DNA from: Coremacera marginata
Taxonomy: Eukaryota > Arthropoda > Insecta > Diptera > Sciomyzidae
Length of the DNA stretch: 64,000 bases
Direction of reading: 5' to 3'
Assembly (NCBI GenBank): GCA_914767935.1
Contig: OU612043.1
Span: 120,003,690-120,067,689 of the forward strand
The notes beneath the pieces were generated by a model that saw only the letters and a list, made by a program, of their open reading frames with translations, searched no databases and was not told the origin of the DNA. Below are positions 1 through 10,859 of the stretch, piece by piece. Made by a program: the position numbers and the translations under genes. Position 1 is the stretch's first letter; every line of letters begins with the position of its first letter.

Positions 1-37
1 NNNNNNNNNNNNNNNNNNNNNNNNNNNNNNNNNNNNN
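1..37. other. Assembly gap
   Basis: The first 37 positions are N. Whatever lies to the left, including the rest of the nearby repeat-rich DNA, cannot be judged. Confidence 0.99.
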
Positions 38-233
38 CTGCAAGCGAATAAATGTAAACAACAAATGTAAATTTAGCAACAGGTCGTGTAGCACAAGAGA
101 ATATTTTTTTATTTGTTCTCTGTTCTCTTTTCATACACTCTTGCACTGAGGAGAGCTTGCGATCTACGCGTTGTTTCAGTTTTTTCTCTGAGCACTTAAT
201 AAACTACACGAATACTCAGGTATCTGCTGCAGT

Positions 234-507
234 GACCTGAATAAGAATGAGGTATGTTGGTTTTTCCTCGCAATAAGCTTTATGTTATTCTTAATGTATA
301 GTCAGTTTGATGTTCGATAGAGGTGCAATCAAACGCATTTATTTAAGATAAAAATACATTAATATTAATAAAAAAGATTTCATTCCAAATGGGTATTGGA
401 AGAGTGAGTAACATTAAAAACTGTTTAAACTGCGAATACAAACCTGAATAAAAGTTAATATGTTGGGTTTTACCCTCAATAAGCTTTTGTTATTCTTAAT
501 GCATATT
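234..507. repeat. Imperfect direct repeat, 207 bp spacing
   Basis: A block of about 66 bp beginning ACCTGAATAA occurs near 235 and again near 442. Both copies run through a shared stretch with CAATAAGCTTT and GTTATTCTTAATG. The copies differ by scattered substitutions, so the duplication is not recent. Confidence 0.6.
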
Positions 508-529
508 TGTGTTGTTTTTTGTTGCTTTA

Positions 530-955
530 TTCGCTACCTTCGATACAAAAAACACTAAAACTGTCGAAAATAGTTTATATCGTCCGTAGACGAACTCCTA
601 GAGGGGTCAAAGATATGAGCTGGTCCTATTATTTTTTCGGCCCTCAAAATTTCTCCCCAACACACCTACCCTCTATCTACAACCCTTCTTTGGCTCCCCA
701 TACAAAAAACACAAAAGCTGTCGAAGGTAGTTTATATCGGCCGTAGCTGAACTCCTAGAGGGGTCAAGTATATGAGCTGATCCTATTCTTTTTTGCCCCT
801 CAACATTTCTACACCCACACCTACCTCCCATCTACCACCCTTCTTTGGCTCCCCACACAAAAAACACAAAAGCTGTCGAAAATAGTTTATATCGGCCGTA
901 GCTGAACTCCTAGCGGGGTCAAATATATGGGGAAAAAATATGAGCTGAATAAAAC
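530..955. repeat. Tandem repeat, about 156 bp unit, 2.6 copies
   Basis: The landmark ACAAAAAACAC starts at 545, 702 and 857, giving periods of 157 and 155 bp. Each unit contains GTTTATATCG, a GAACTCCTAG(A/C)GGGGTCAA block and ATGAGCTG. The copies are roughly 85-90% alike by eye. The open frame across this array is a by-product of the repeat and resembles no protein I know. Confidence 0.8.
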
Positions 956-1329
956 AAAGAGAGTGTAAGATCAGGTATGAGCAAAGCAGAAAAGGGATAG
1001 AGGAAATTTTTTATTCTATAGTAAGAGAATATATTCAGGGAGACGAAAAAGCATACTCATTCAGGGCTCTAGTGTATATCTATATAAATATGGATTAGAG
1101 CACAGCTCACACATGCAAAGCTAGTCGTACGGCATCAAACCGGCATATGCCAGGCGAGGCGGACGTGGTCTCGCTCTGGATAATCATATTAAACTACACA
1201 GATAGATTGTATTTATAAGGTGTTGCCAAACCTCAAAGGAATATATTAAGTATCTTTGGAAAGCATTAGTGGCGGTACTGTAGATAATCTAATATATTAA
1301 ATTTAATTGAGTAAACGGATTCATTTAAA

Positions 1330-2172
1330 AAAATTGTATCTGAAACAAAATTAAAGTCCCCACAAGCGCTTCTGAGTGGTTCGTTTTGCAAGTAATTAGT
1401 TCATGTAAAGTAACTCAAAAGATCTTCTAGGTCGGAGAGGAATATTAAAGTATATTTTGCTCAGTAGATATTGGCTGTCCACATATCCATGTAAAAGTTT
1501 TAAAATCCAAGTAGCATTTAGCATAATTCTCCGATTATTTAAAGTAGGGAGATTTAAAAGTTGCAGCCGATATTCATAAGGTGGTAGGTGAGAATTAAAA
1601 TTTCAGGAAAGATGGCTTAAGCAGAACAAAAGAAACTTTTTCTGAACTGATTCTATGTCGTCAATGTAACAACTATATCGAGGGCACCAAACAATTGAAG
1701 CATGTTCTAAAATAGGTCGCACTAGAGAGGTGAATAAGGTGTTTGTTATATAAGGATCATTAAAATCTTTTGCCCATCGTGTAATAAAACCTAAATTACT
1801 ATTTGCTCGATTTATAAATTTATTAATATGAATATGAAAGCGAAGTTTAGTATCCATAGTTACTCCAAGATCATGAAAGATATCTAAAGACTCTAGTGTA
1901 TGGTCACAAATTTTATAAATACATGTGATAGGAGCTTTCCGAGTGAAGGTCATGTGCTTACATTTCTTCATGTTAAGATTCATACGATTCACGTTGCTAT
2001 AAAGATGGTCTATGTCAGTTTGCAAGAGAACGGCATCATTAGCATTTTTGAAAGGAAGAAATAGTTTCACGTCGTCTGCGTACATTAAAATACTCGAATG
2101 CTTATGACAGATGGCAAATCATTTATAAACAGTAAAAAAAGAAGAGGCAGAGGTGGCTTCCTTGAGGTACAC
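1330..2172 (-). pseudogene. Non-LTR retrotransposon RT, 3' half
   Basis: Read on the minus strand, the sequence begins exactly at the GVPQGS motif of a non-LTR reverse transcriptase and continues through a FINDL-like stretch to MYADDVK, which carries the catalytic Asp pair (the YADD box). An open frame of 160 codons (1603-2085) follows with the thumb-like region. Homology then runs leftwards past a stop (the PTLNNRRIMLNATWILKLLH stretch) to about 1330. It looks like a Jockey/CR1-group element. There is no 5' half on either side of the adjoining DNA element. The matching 5' half ends at the same codon at 54815, on the other strand. Confidence 0.8.
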
Positions 2173-2590
2173 CAGTAGTAGAGTTACCGAGTCATATTAC
2201 CGATTTGACGTCACTCTAACCTGCAATGTTTCTGTACGAATCTGTATCGACTTCTGTTCAATTTGGTCGTTTCAAATCGATAAGCTGTCACCTGTTCCGA
2301 TTTCATTTCAATGGAACCTTTTGAAAAAGTGTTTCTGTACAAAAAATGAATTGATAAAAATGTTTCACTTTTCTCACTGGATTTGTAGCAAATGACAATT
2401 GTACCGATTTATTTAATGTCAGTAATGTTGTGTATTATTAAGTTATAAATACTCGAAATATACCTTTAAAAATGGTTGCTTTCTTTTAAGTTGAATTTTT
2501 ATATTTGTATATATTACTAACATGTATATATATAACAAATAAAATATAGTTCAAGAGCAAATTAAATCCGCACGAGTTTTGAAACTGCAG

Positions 2591-2595
2591 CGACG
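2591..2595. repeat. Target-site duplication of Transib, left
   Basis: CGACG precedes the left Transib end and is repeated at 5787-5791. The empty site in copy 2 (55102-55106, opposite strand) has a single CGTCG. Confidence 0.9.
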
Positions 2596-2784
2596 CACAG
2601 TACTTTGTCTCATAGGAATAAATTAAGATTTTTGTTGTGGCAGATCCTAACAAAATTGGTACCGTTTTTTTTGGAAATACTTCCACTAAGAAGAATCCAA
2701 ATTTTTTTGCCAATTGAACAATTTGTGTAGACTCTACAGCTCCTTAAAGTCAACCATTTTTATGCATTTTGATTGTTGTGGAAT

Positions 2785-3545
2785 ATTTGATTTTGGACAT
2801 CCTGTAAAGAAAAAATTGCTGTAAACGCAATTTTTGCCCGATTCTTTTGTTTTTTGATTTTATTTCAAGACTAATATTGTAAAAATAAATGAATTTTAAT
2901 ATATTTTAAATTAAGCTAAAACTAAAAATATGAAAATTGTCCAAAAATAAAAGTTTTTTTAAAATATTTTTCAAAAATTTGCAATATTTGAGAGAAAAAT
3001 AAAAAAAAAACGTCTAAAAACATCTCTTTAATTTTTTAATATATTTGAATATACATATTTATCTTCCAACTTCCAAAATTTGATATCTGCCTGCGTCCGC
3101 CCTTCGGAGTTATCACGTTTTGGAAAGTAGTCTAAAAATCATATTTTCTTTTAATTAATTGAAATTAATAATTTGCACATCTTACAAAGAAAAAATTGGC
3201 AAAATTGCAATTTTGGCCCAGTTCTTTTTATTTTTGATTTTTCTTCAAGATAAATACTGTATAAATAAATAAATTTTAATATGTTTAAAATTTAGCTGAA
3301 AGTAAAAAAATTAAAATTCGCCAAAAAATAAATTTTTTTGTAAATATTTTCCACAAAATTTCCAATTTTTGAGAGCAAATTAAAAAAAAAAAAAACGAAA
3401 AACATCTCTTTTATTTTCAAATATATTGTTATGTATGTATTTTTCTTTCAAAATTCCAAAACATATTAACCTTTTTTATCCGACTTTTAGAGTTATCGTA
3501 TTTTGAAAAATGGTCTAAAAATCATATTTTCCTCTAATAAACGTA
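2785..3545. repeat. Direct repeat inside Transib, 380 bp unit, two copies
   Basis: A block starting CATC(C/T)T(G/A)(T/C)AAAGAAAAAATTG occurs at 2798 and 3178. Both copies end in GGTCTAAAAATCATATTTTC or a close variant. They are diverged, with many indels in A and T runs. They lie between the left end and the transposase gene. No coding potential is seen. Confidence 0.75.
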
Positions 3546-4025
3546 GCATGTAGTGAGGAGTTTACTCCTTTGAAATGTAAACAAACATATTTATGGGTGA
3601 CTAATTTCGAAAATGACCTAAGTCCATTTTTTTTAATAATCGTTTTCATTAGGTAAAAAAATAGTATGTTTATTTCTATTAAATCATTAAATGTTTACTT
3701 TTAAAAAAATTAAGACTAAGATCATTTTTAAAGTAATCTGTATCAAAAGTACGCTCAAAAGTAAGACGTATCAGTTTGCAGAAAATTGTTTTTTTTAAGA
3801 GGTACTTTAAATAGTGATTTTAACTTATTATGTTTGTAAAAGTAATTGGAGTATGAAATATTCTTTTGTAATTGTTTGTTAAAATGCTGCTATTAAATAC
3901 AGGTTAAAAATAAATAATGACTAGTTATGTTAAAATGTAGGGCATTCTCATGCATACTAATGCCAACATATTTGTTTTTACCGTATTTTTCTCAGCGAAA
4001 ACATTACAAAGGTTTTTAATTTAAA

Positions 4026-5182
4026 ATGCCAATAATTATTACTAATAACAATTTATTTAATTGTTGGATTTCTGCCGGTCCACGCGATAAATATTTGTTT
4101 TTAAAGTCATTTGTTAAAGATAAAATTTGTAAAATCCCATACAGTGAAGAAAAAATTGATGAAAATATTAAGTTTTTTATATTGCAATTGGAAACGAAGT
4201 GGAAGCAGTGCGGATATAGTAAAAGCAAGCTTATTAAAAAGTATTCCAATTGGTTAAGTGCCGAAGCAATTGTTATTTCTGATCAAAATAATGTACGCAA
4301 GTAAAAATAAAATTTAATATTAGCGCAGTTAAAAATAAAGTTTACATTTCAGCAACCAAGCACAAGTCGCGGAAGGCCTGAAAAGGAGTTCCATTTGTTA
4401 TCAGAACAAATGAAAAAAAGGAAAGTGGCTCACTTATTATCTGATTATTCTGAAGACGAATTACAATATGCATCAGAACTTGCTTCAAGAAAAAATAATC
4501 ATGGTTCGAATATTAACAGTCAAAAATGTCTATCAGTAGAAATGGCTTTGTCACTGTACTTAGATTTGGATCTCTCGGAAGAAAAATATAATATTCTGCG
4601 CAACACTGTCAACGTCTATCATAAAAATTTATTTCCGAGTTTGTATGCGATACAAAATTTTAAGAAACGATTAGTACCATCTATTGAAGCTTCGGAAAGT
4701 ACTGCAGAAGTTCGCTTACAACCACTTCTTTTTTGTTAATTACGAAGTATCAGCGGAAATAACTGGCATTAACAAAGATCTAATTTATAACTTCTCATTA
4801 ATATTGAGGATTTTGTCGTGTGGAAAAAACATTAAAATTGATGAGTTTAGTAAGCTCCTTCTTGATACCAGGAATTTGTACCTAGATCTTTACCCTTGGT
4901 ATTATATGCTTAGTTCTTAGTTTTAATGCATGGATGTGAAGTTTTAAAATTCTTCGATTTACCTATAGGTAATATTTATCTTTAATAATATTAAGAAATA
5001 AATAACATTTTTTTTTTAATTTTTGTAGGAAATTTATCAGAAGAAGCATTGGAGGCTTCCCACAAACACATTCGTATGCTCGTCTTAGCCATACGAGGAA
5101 AAGCTCACGGGAAAATACAAATAGAGATCTGATGACATACCTGCTGATTTCATCAGATCCTTTCTTATCATCTCAAAGATAA
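4026..5182 (+). pseudogene. Transib/RAG1-core-like transposase, internally deleted
   Basis: The coding pieces are 4026-4298, 4352-4737, 4740-4967 and 5029-5182. Two gaps look like small fly introns: 4299-4351 (GTAAAAATA to TTTCAG) and 4968-5028 (GTAATATTT to TTTGTAG). The N-terminal part has a VEMALSLYLDLDLSEEKYN stretch. A jump near 4735 removes the central region that would hold the two catalytic Asp residues. The sequence resumes at EITGINKDLI and continues to LSEEALEASHKHIR, the equivalent of the RAG1 segment with the catalytic Glu, and then ISSDPFLSS. The order matches the fuller homologue at 15.4-17.2 kb. A premature stop lies at 4918. The copy is dead. Confidence 0.75.
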
Positions 5183-5780
5183 ATCAAATACAAGAACAAG
5201 TTATATGAGGAAGATACGTATATGCTTTATTATATTGAAACGGAAAGAACCGAGGGTACTTAGGTTTATATTACTTAAATACCTTTTTTTTTGGCATACA
5301 TTTTTTTATTTTGTTTTTAATTTTTATTCTTTTAATCAATTAAACAAAAAAATATTTAGTTTAATAATACAAAGTGTAAATTCACTTTACAATTACAAAA
5401 AATATTTTTTTTGTCAAAAACATATTTTTTTACATGAAAAGTAACATTTTCGTGAAAAAAGTGCATATCAAACTATAAGCCTTTTTTAAAAAAAAAAAGA
5501 TATTGCCATAAAACAGTTTTAACAAGTTAAGACCTTAAACTTTTCAAAAATATATTTTTATTTTTTTTTTAAAAGTTTTTATAATTTTAATATTTAATTG
5601 AAAATAGGGAAATTTCAGTTTTTTTAATTTTTAAACCTCATTTATGGCGTAAATACTTAATGTACATAAAATCTGATTCGATTTTTGAAATCAGCAGCCA
5701 AAAATTAATAAACATGGCAAATTTCGTAAAGATCGAACAACTCCTTGTATTTATTCCTCACTTTTGTATGGGCTCAAAGT
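5183..5780. other. Transib 3' non-coding part
   Basis: AT-rich sequence with long T and A runs between the transposase end and the right terminus. No gene is seen; the 79-codon frame at 5205-5444 is low-complexity. Confidence 0.6.
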
Positions 5781-5786
5781 ACTGTG

Positions 5787-5791
5787 CGACG
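5787..5791. repeat. Target-site duplication of Transib, right
   Basis: CGACG directly after CACAGTACTTTG read on the minus strand; the partner lies at 2591-2595. Confidence 0.9.
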
Positions 5792-6189
5792 TAGGCTGTC
5801 GGGCTTAATGAAGCAGCACCGGCACGTCGGAAAGGGTAAATTTTTGAATGCATCTGAATGTTACTGAAACAATAATCTGAAATAAATAATTGATTTCCTA
5901 ATACTTCTAACTCACTTCACTGCTTACTAAAACACTTTTGATTACCTATTTATTATAAAACTATAGCGCACATAAAATAAAATAAATACCCTTGATCAGC
6001 TGCTTGTCATTTGTCTCAATTTTTCAGCGTTCCTTCTCGATTTGTGTTCTTTTTCATCACGGTCCGAATTTTTACCGATTTAAACGTACAGAAACATAAA
6101 TTGACACGAAATCGGTAACTAGGGATCGATAGCTCATGAAGACACACATATCGGTAACTTGCCGATTTTGTTACAGGAACGAGCTACAG

Positions 6190-6954
6190 GTAAACTCCAA
6201 AAGTACTGGGTCGATTTTTATGAAATAAGTTTTAAAATGTCAATTTTTATTTCAAAACTTTAATAAAAAGTATGTTTAATTCATCGCCGATGCCACGAAT
6301 TGCATGATCACTTTCTTTTCACTTGTCTGTGTAGCGAAAATTTCAATAATCTCCATGTTGTTCTCTATTCTTCTCTTTTTCCGCTCAGCTAGCACAGCAC
6401 AACGTAAAAAACAGATGAGCCTCGCGCGAGGCGAAAAGAGCGGTACATATAAGTGCAGTGCTGAGCTACAGTGAGAGTGAGAGCGGATAAGCACATTGTA
6501 GAGCGATCAAAATTTCGGAACGTATAGCAGTGGACCTTCAGCATGTTTAGGATTTTTTTTTTTATAAATTTTTTGTGCTCTATCTCTCTCCACACTCATT
6601 CAGAGAGTAACAAAAACGTGTTAACGCTCTTTATTGATAAAAAGAAAATTTCCGTGGTGAAGGACCACTGTGGCCTGCAAGTAACTATGTAAACCTCAAG
6701 CTTGCCCCATTGTTGGGTTTAGAAAATGCCCTTTTAGCCGCCACTTCAAACATTGAATCTTCGAGGCGAATAACGTCGTAAGTAATTATAAATTTTCAGG
6801 ATTTGAAAAAAACGTTTTTAATGGCGCACTTGGAGCCATTTGATTTCGATTTCCAATTTTTTGGTGTATGAGTTTTAAAGAATTTGTCTGTATATATACG
6901 CCAGAGCATTTTTAACGCTAGTATGCAAAAAACCATTCTTGATTAATTTGTCAC
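6190..6954. other. Unassigned stretch
   Basis: No protein homology is recognised on either strand. The two minus-strand frames (6276-6494 and 6389-6595) overlap each other and show no motif. The stretch lies just before the BEL/Pao pol remnant, so it may include decayed gag or LTR sequence of that element; I cannot show it. Confidence 0.4.
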
Positions 6955-9320
6955 TTACAACGTTATTCGCGCCGACGCGTCGATTGTCCAAGCTCGTACA
7001 GCCAGTCCAATTGCCGCCAAGACCAAATTAGGTTGGGTTGTATATGGCCAAACAAATATTATTGCCCAGTCACATCGGATGGTATTACGGTCGCCAAAGG
7101 CCTGAAGATGAATTGCATCAGCTGGTTGATGATTTCTTTTCAACATAGAATTTTAGAGTAAATAATATGCAAACGTTGCCAGAATCAGAGGGTAGTAAAA
7201 AAGCTGCAAGAAAAATAGATGAAATAGTTGAACGTAAAGGTTAACATTTTCAAATTGGTTTGCTTTGGAAAAACTCTTCGCCAACACTGGCAAGTAGTCA
7301 TCAAAGCGTTTGTGCACAATCGTGAAGAAAGTGAGTTATAATCCAAAGTTTGCAGAAAAATACCTTTATGAAATGGCAAAATATTTACAAAAAGATTATG
7401 CAAGAAATCTTTCAGAACAAGAACTGTGCAATGTAACTCAAACAGTTTGGTATTTACCATATTTTGCCATCTACAATTCGCACAAACCAGAAAATCTAAG
7501 CAATACCTGCAACGGCAGCGGCAGGTAATGCTCTTAACTCGGTTTTACTTAAAGGGCCCGAGCAAGCAAAGTTGTTCATAGGAATTTTATTCAAATTTCG
7601 AGAAGGAAGTGTTGGTGTTGCAGCAGATATTCGCGAAATATTTTCAAAAGTTAAAATTGTTCAGAGGATCAGCATGTGCAGATATTTTTATGGACAAATA
7701 GTGACAAGGATAAAATTGAATTGATTTTCGGAGCCGTATGTTCTCCATACTGTGCAGAATTTATTAAAAATAGCAATCCCGAAGGATTTAGAGATCAACA
7801 TCCTGATGCTGTAACTGCTATTGTGGAAAAACATTTTGTTGACGATTTCATCTGTAGCTTGTAAGAAGTCGTCAATATTAATTTAGAAGCTGGGTTTGAA
7901 TTGAGAAATTTTATTTCTAACCACAAAAATTTGCAAGTAGTAATGAACAATCAAGCTGCAGATGATAGTACACAATCAGTTAAAATGGAGCGACAGTCAA
8001 CTGTAGAAAAGGTTCCTGGCATGTATTGGGATACAGCCATCGATACAATTCGTTTTCAAACGATATTTCATGAAATTTCAAAACATGTTCTACAAGGAGT
8101 GCGCCCACCAACAAACAGAGAGCTTCTTGGAATAGTTATGTCAGTTCTTGATCCATATGGACTCCCAGCTGATTTTTTGAGGTACTCCAAGGTTTTGGTT
8201 CAAGAATCGTGGAAAAGCAATTTGCATTGGGATGAATGTATTCCAGCTGACATTATGATAAACGGATTGCCTGGTGGAGAGAATTTCAATGGGTACGAGA
8301 ATTTAAATTGATCGGTGTTACTCACAAAACCTTGATAAATGTAGCCCAGTGGAATAACATGATTTTGTCGATGCCAGTCAAATTACTTTTGCTGCAGTTG
8401 GGTATCTAAAAATTGTGCATGTAAATGGATTCGACGTCGCTTTTGTTGCACGCAAGTCTCGCTTGTGAAGGCCTTTAATGTCACCATAGGTCATAGCTAA
8501 GAAAAAAGATTGGTTGTAATCTCCACTTGCTTGCCTGTTTGAGCTGCTCATCTAGAACTAGTGGAAAGTTTGTTAACTGATGCTTTCATTGTATGTCTGC
8601 ACAATTTGAAGAGCCGTCGAGGCACACCTATCTGATTTCGTAGTAACATTGGCACTAATTTTATAGGAGCGCAGAAGGAATTAAAAGGTGCTGAATATCT
8701 ATTAAATATGGATCGTTTAACAGATGAGACGAACAGACACATCGAATTGATATTCAATTGCCCAGCAAATCCAAGTTCTGGTAGTTGCTGGGAGCGTTTA
8801 ATTTATATTATTAAAGATGTATTACCTAAAACTCTACGAGAAGTTGCACCTAGGATAGAGATCCTCTAAAGCTTGCTAATTGAAGCAGAAATTGTTATAA
8901 ACTCACAACCTCACAGATATTCCATTATCATCGAAAGGCGATAAGACTCTAACAACCAACTACTTTTCGCTAAGTTGCGCAAATTCTACACAAACGCCAC
9001 ATCCCGCTGGTGAAAAGATATGCATAAAAAAATAGTGGTGGATAGCGCAAAACTTAAAAGATCGTTTCTGCAAACGATGGACAATTTAGTACGTACCACA
9101 GCTCATTTGCAGAACAAAATGGTATGAGCAAACACAACCCTTGCAAGTCAAAGACCTGGTTATTTTTTGCGATCCGAGTTAGTCACGTAGTCGTTGGGAA
9201 AAAGGACGCATTACAAAAGTCTTTAAGGTCAAAGATAATCAAGTTCGATTTGCTAAATTTTGAACATCTCATGGAATAATCCGACGGCCAGCTTCAATAC
9301 TAACTCTTTAACCAGTTGAT
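6955..9320 (+). pseudogene. BEL/Pao pol remnant
   Basis: Pieces appear in the order expected for BEL/Pao pol. First is the segment after the A17 protease (TKLGWVVYGQ, near 7022). RT pieces follow: 7310-7528, then 7676-7864 ending in KHFVDDF, the YVDD box with Tyr replaced by Phe. Next is a connection piece (7901-8311, with a DPYGLPADF stretch). An integrase piece near 8640-8910 has NIGTNFIGAQKE and CWERLIYIIKDVLPKTLRE. A C-terminal RRPAS stretch lies near 9280. Many frameshifts and stops separate them. It ends where RTE copy 1 begins. It is older than, and distinct from, the BEL at 19.9-28.7 kb. Confidence 0.8.
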
Positions 9321-9705
9321 GGTGAATCCTACAGAGATTCACGGGGGATGGAATGTTGAGCTACTCTGTATACTTCTTTCACTTTATCGTTTGGTTCTTT
9401 GTCTCCCTATCACACGCAGGGGAACAGGGGGCGAACCTTCACGTGGCAACGTGTCTGACCGCCTCAACCTGGCGAGGTTAGCATTATCCATGTCGAAATC
9501 TTATCAAACCTCCACGTGGTGTTCCCTGGGCAACGGCAAACTGGCATCCGTCAGTTTGACGGCTAATTTGAGCGGCGGGTCGCTCCATAGACCTTAAACA
9601 TGGAATGTGCGCAGGGTTTGGGTCCCGCCACATTACTACTGCCCAATGAAAACTAAACCAGCCTCGGATAAGAACCCCAATTACGTTGACGACCACCGCA
9701 AATGA

Positions 9706-10850
9706 AAAACGGACAATGATTTACGGATATGCACCTGGAATGTCCGGACCCATTTATAAGGAAGGTGCCATTATCCAACTGGCGGAAGCCCTCAAAACAA
9801 TAAAATCTGACATCATCGCCATCCAGGAAATGCGATGGCAAGGGCAAGGTTGCTCTAAGCAAGCACACTGCGATATCTACTACTAGAGCTGTCGCGAATT
9901 CGCGAGAAGCGCGAATTCGGATGTGAATTCGTCGTTAGCCGGAAACTACTCCACCGCGTTTCCCGGTTCACACCTGTGAAAGAAAAATTGGCCACGATCC
10001 GCATCAAGGCAAAATTTTTCTTCATCAGCCTTATTTGCGCGCACGCCCCGACGGAGGAAAAGGACGAAGCTGTCAAGGCTTTCTACGCTAGTCTTGCGGA
10101 CGTATACGACCACCTTCCGGTCCATGACGTGAAAATGGTCCTCGGCGATTTTAATGCGATAGTCGGAAGGGAAGGCATCTTTGGCCCCACTGTCGGTCAG
10201 TTCAGTCTTCATGAGACCTCCACGAACAACGGTCTAAGACTGATCGACTGCGCCGTGGCGCGAAACATGTTAGTTAGTAGCACCAGATTTAAGCACCTTG
10301 ACATCCACAAGGCCACCTGGCAGTCCCAGGATAAAAAACGCGAAAGCAAATCGATCATGTTGTAATCGACGGAAGGCATGCCTCTAGTGTTCTAGATGTG
10401 CGTACATTTCGGGGGGTCAACATTGACTTCGACCATTATCTTGTTGCAGCCAAGATCCGCATGCGATTATGCAATGCGAAGAACATACGCACAGGAATGC
10501 AACGAAAGCTAGATGTCGCTAAGCTGCAATTACAACGGACTGCCGAAGCCTACTCCGCTCAACTCTCGGTTAAGCTAAACCAACCAACCTCTGAACCCGA
10601 CGACGCCGGCGGACTTTGGGCGCATGTATCCCACTCCATGCGTGCTGCCGCTGAAGAAGTCATTGGTTTCCGGCGCCCGCAACCTCGGAACCAATGGTAC
10701 GATCAGGAGTGTCGCATCGCGACAGCAGTAAAAAATGCCGCATATAGAAAAACGCTGCAGTCAGCTGCAACGCGAGCCGTGCGAGAAAACTACCGTGAAA
10801 AGAGGAAGGAAGAGAGGCACCTTTTCAGACGCAAGAAAAGAGAGCAAGAA
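9706..10850 (+). pseudogene. RTE endonuclease and linker domain (copy 1)
   Basis: The exonuclease-endonuclease-phosphatase fold is shown by IIAIQEMRWQGQG (catalytic Glu), then AHAPTEEKDEAVKAFYASL, then VLGDFNAIVG (GDFN box). A linker with LRLIDCAVARNML and RKSR-like basic stretches follows, ending in a Lys/Arg/Glu-rich coiled-coil-like segment (FRRKKREQE). The frame is broken at 9886 and near 10360, and a stop at 10851 replaces a Lys/Gln codon present in copy 2. The domain nicks target DNA to prime reverse transcription. Copies 2 and 4 carry the same region. Confidence 0.85.
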
Positions 10851-10859
10851 TAGCGTGAG

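Larger units (their letters stand above)
38..1329. other. Non-coding AT-rich stretch with repeats
   Basis: I see no coding region here. The stretch holds the two direct-repeat systems listed separately (207 bp spacing at 234-507 and a 156 bp tandem array at 530-955). The rest is AT-rich sequence with no recognisable motif. Confidence 0.6.
2596..5786 (+). mobile_element. Transib-type DNA transposon
   Basis: The ends are inverted repeats CACAGTACTTTG, flanked by 5 bp CGACG duplications. A CACWRTG-like end and a GC-rich 5 bp duplication are typical of Transib. Copy 2 of the host element preserves the uninterrupted target. Behind each end lies GGAATAAAT, 12 bp from the CACAGTA heptamer on the left (2615-2623) and 22 bp on the right. 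The 3,191 bp element holds an AT-rich 380 bp direct repeat and a truncated transposase gene (4026-5182). The transposase lacks the central catalytic region, so the copy is not autonomous. Confidence 0.9.
2176..6186 (-). mobile_element. TIR DNA element, copy 1 (host of a Transib)
   Basis: The right end reads GGAACGAGCTA, inverted to TAGCTCGTTCCTG. The left end has lost about 24 bp next to TACTA but matches copy 2 (54819-55539) from AGTTACCGA onwards. The flanking trinucleotide is CAG on both sides (2173-2175 and 6187-6189; CTG on the minus strand), consistent with a 3 bp target duplication. Ends are rich in TCGGTAA/TTACCGA motifs. All 3.2 kb of extra interior relative to copy 2 is the Transib insertion at 2596-5786, so the element itself is about 0.8 kb, non-coding and non-autonomous. 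A 3 bp CWG duplication would suit a PIF/Harbinger-like relative; that is inference. Confidence 0.8.

Noticed and set aside
507..746. Open frame across the 156 bp tandem repeat
   Set aside because: It is created by the repeat; no motif, and neighbouring units are not open in the same way.
6276..6595. Two overlapping minus-strand frames
   Set aside because: No recognisable domain, overlapping in different frames, and composition like non-coding sequence.
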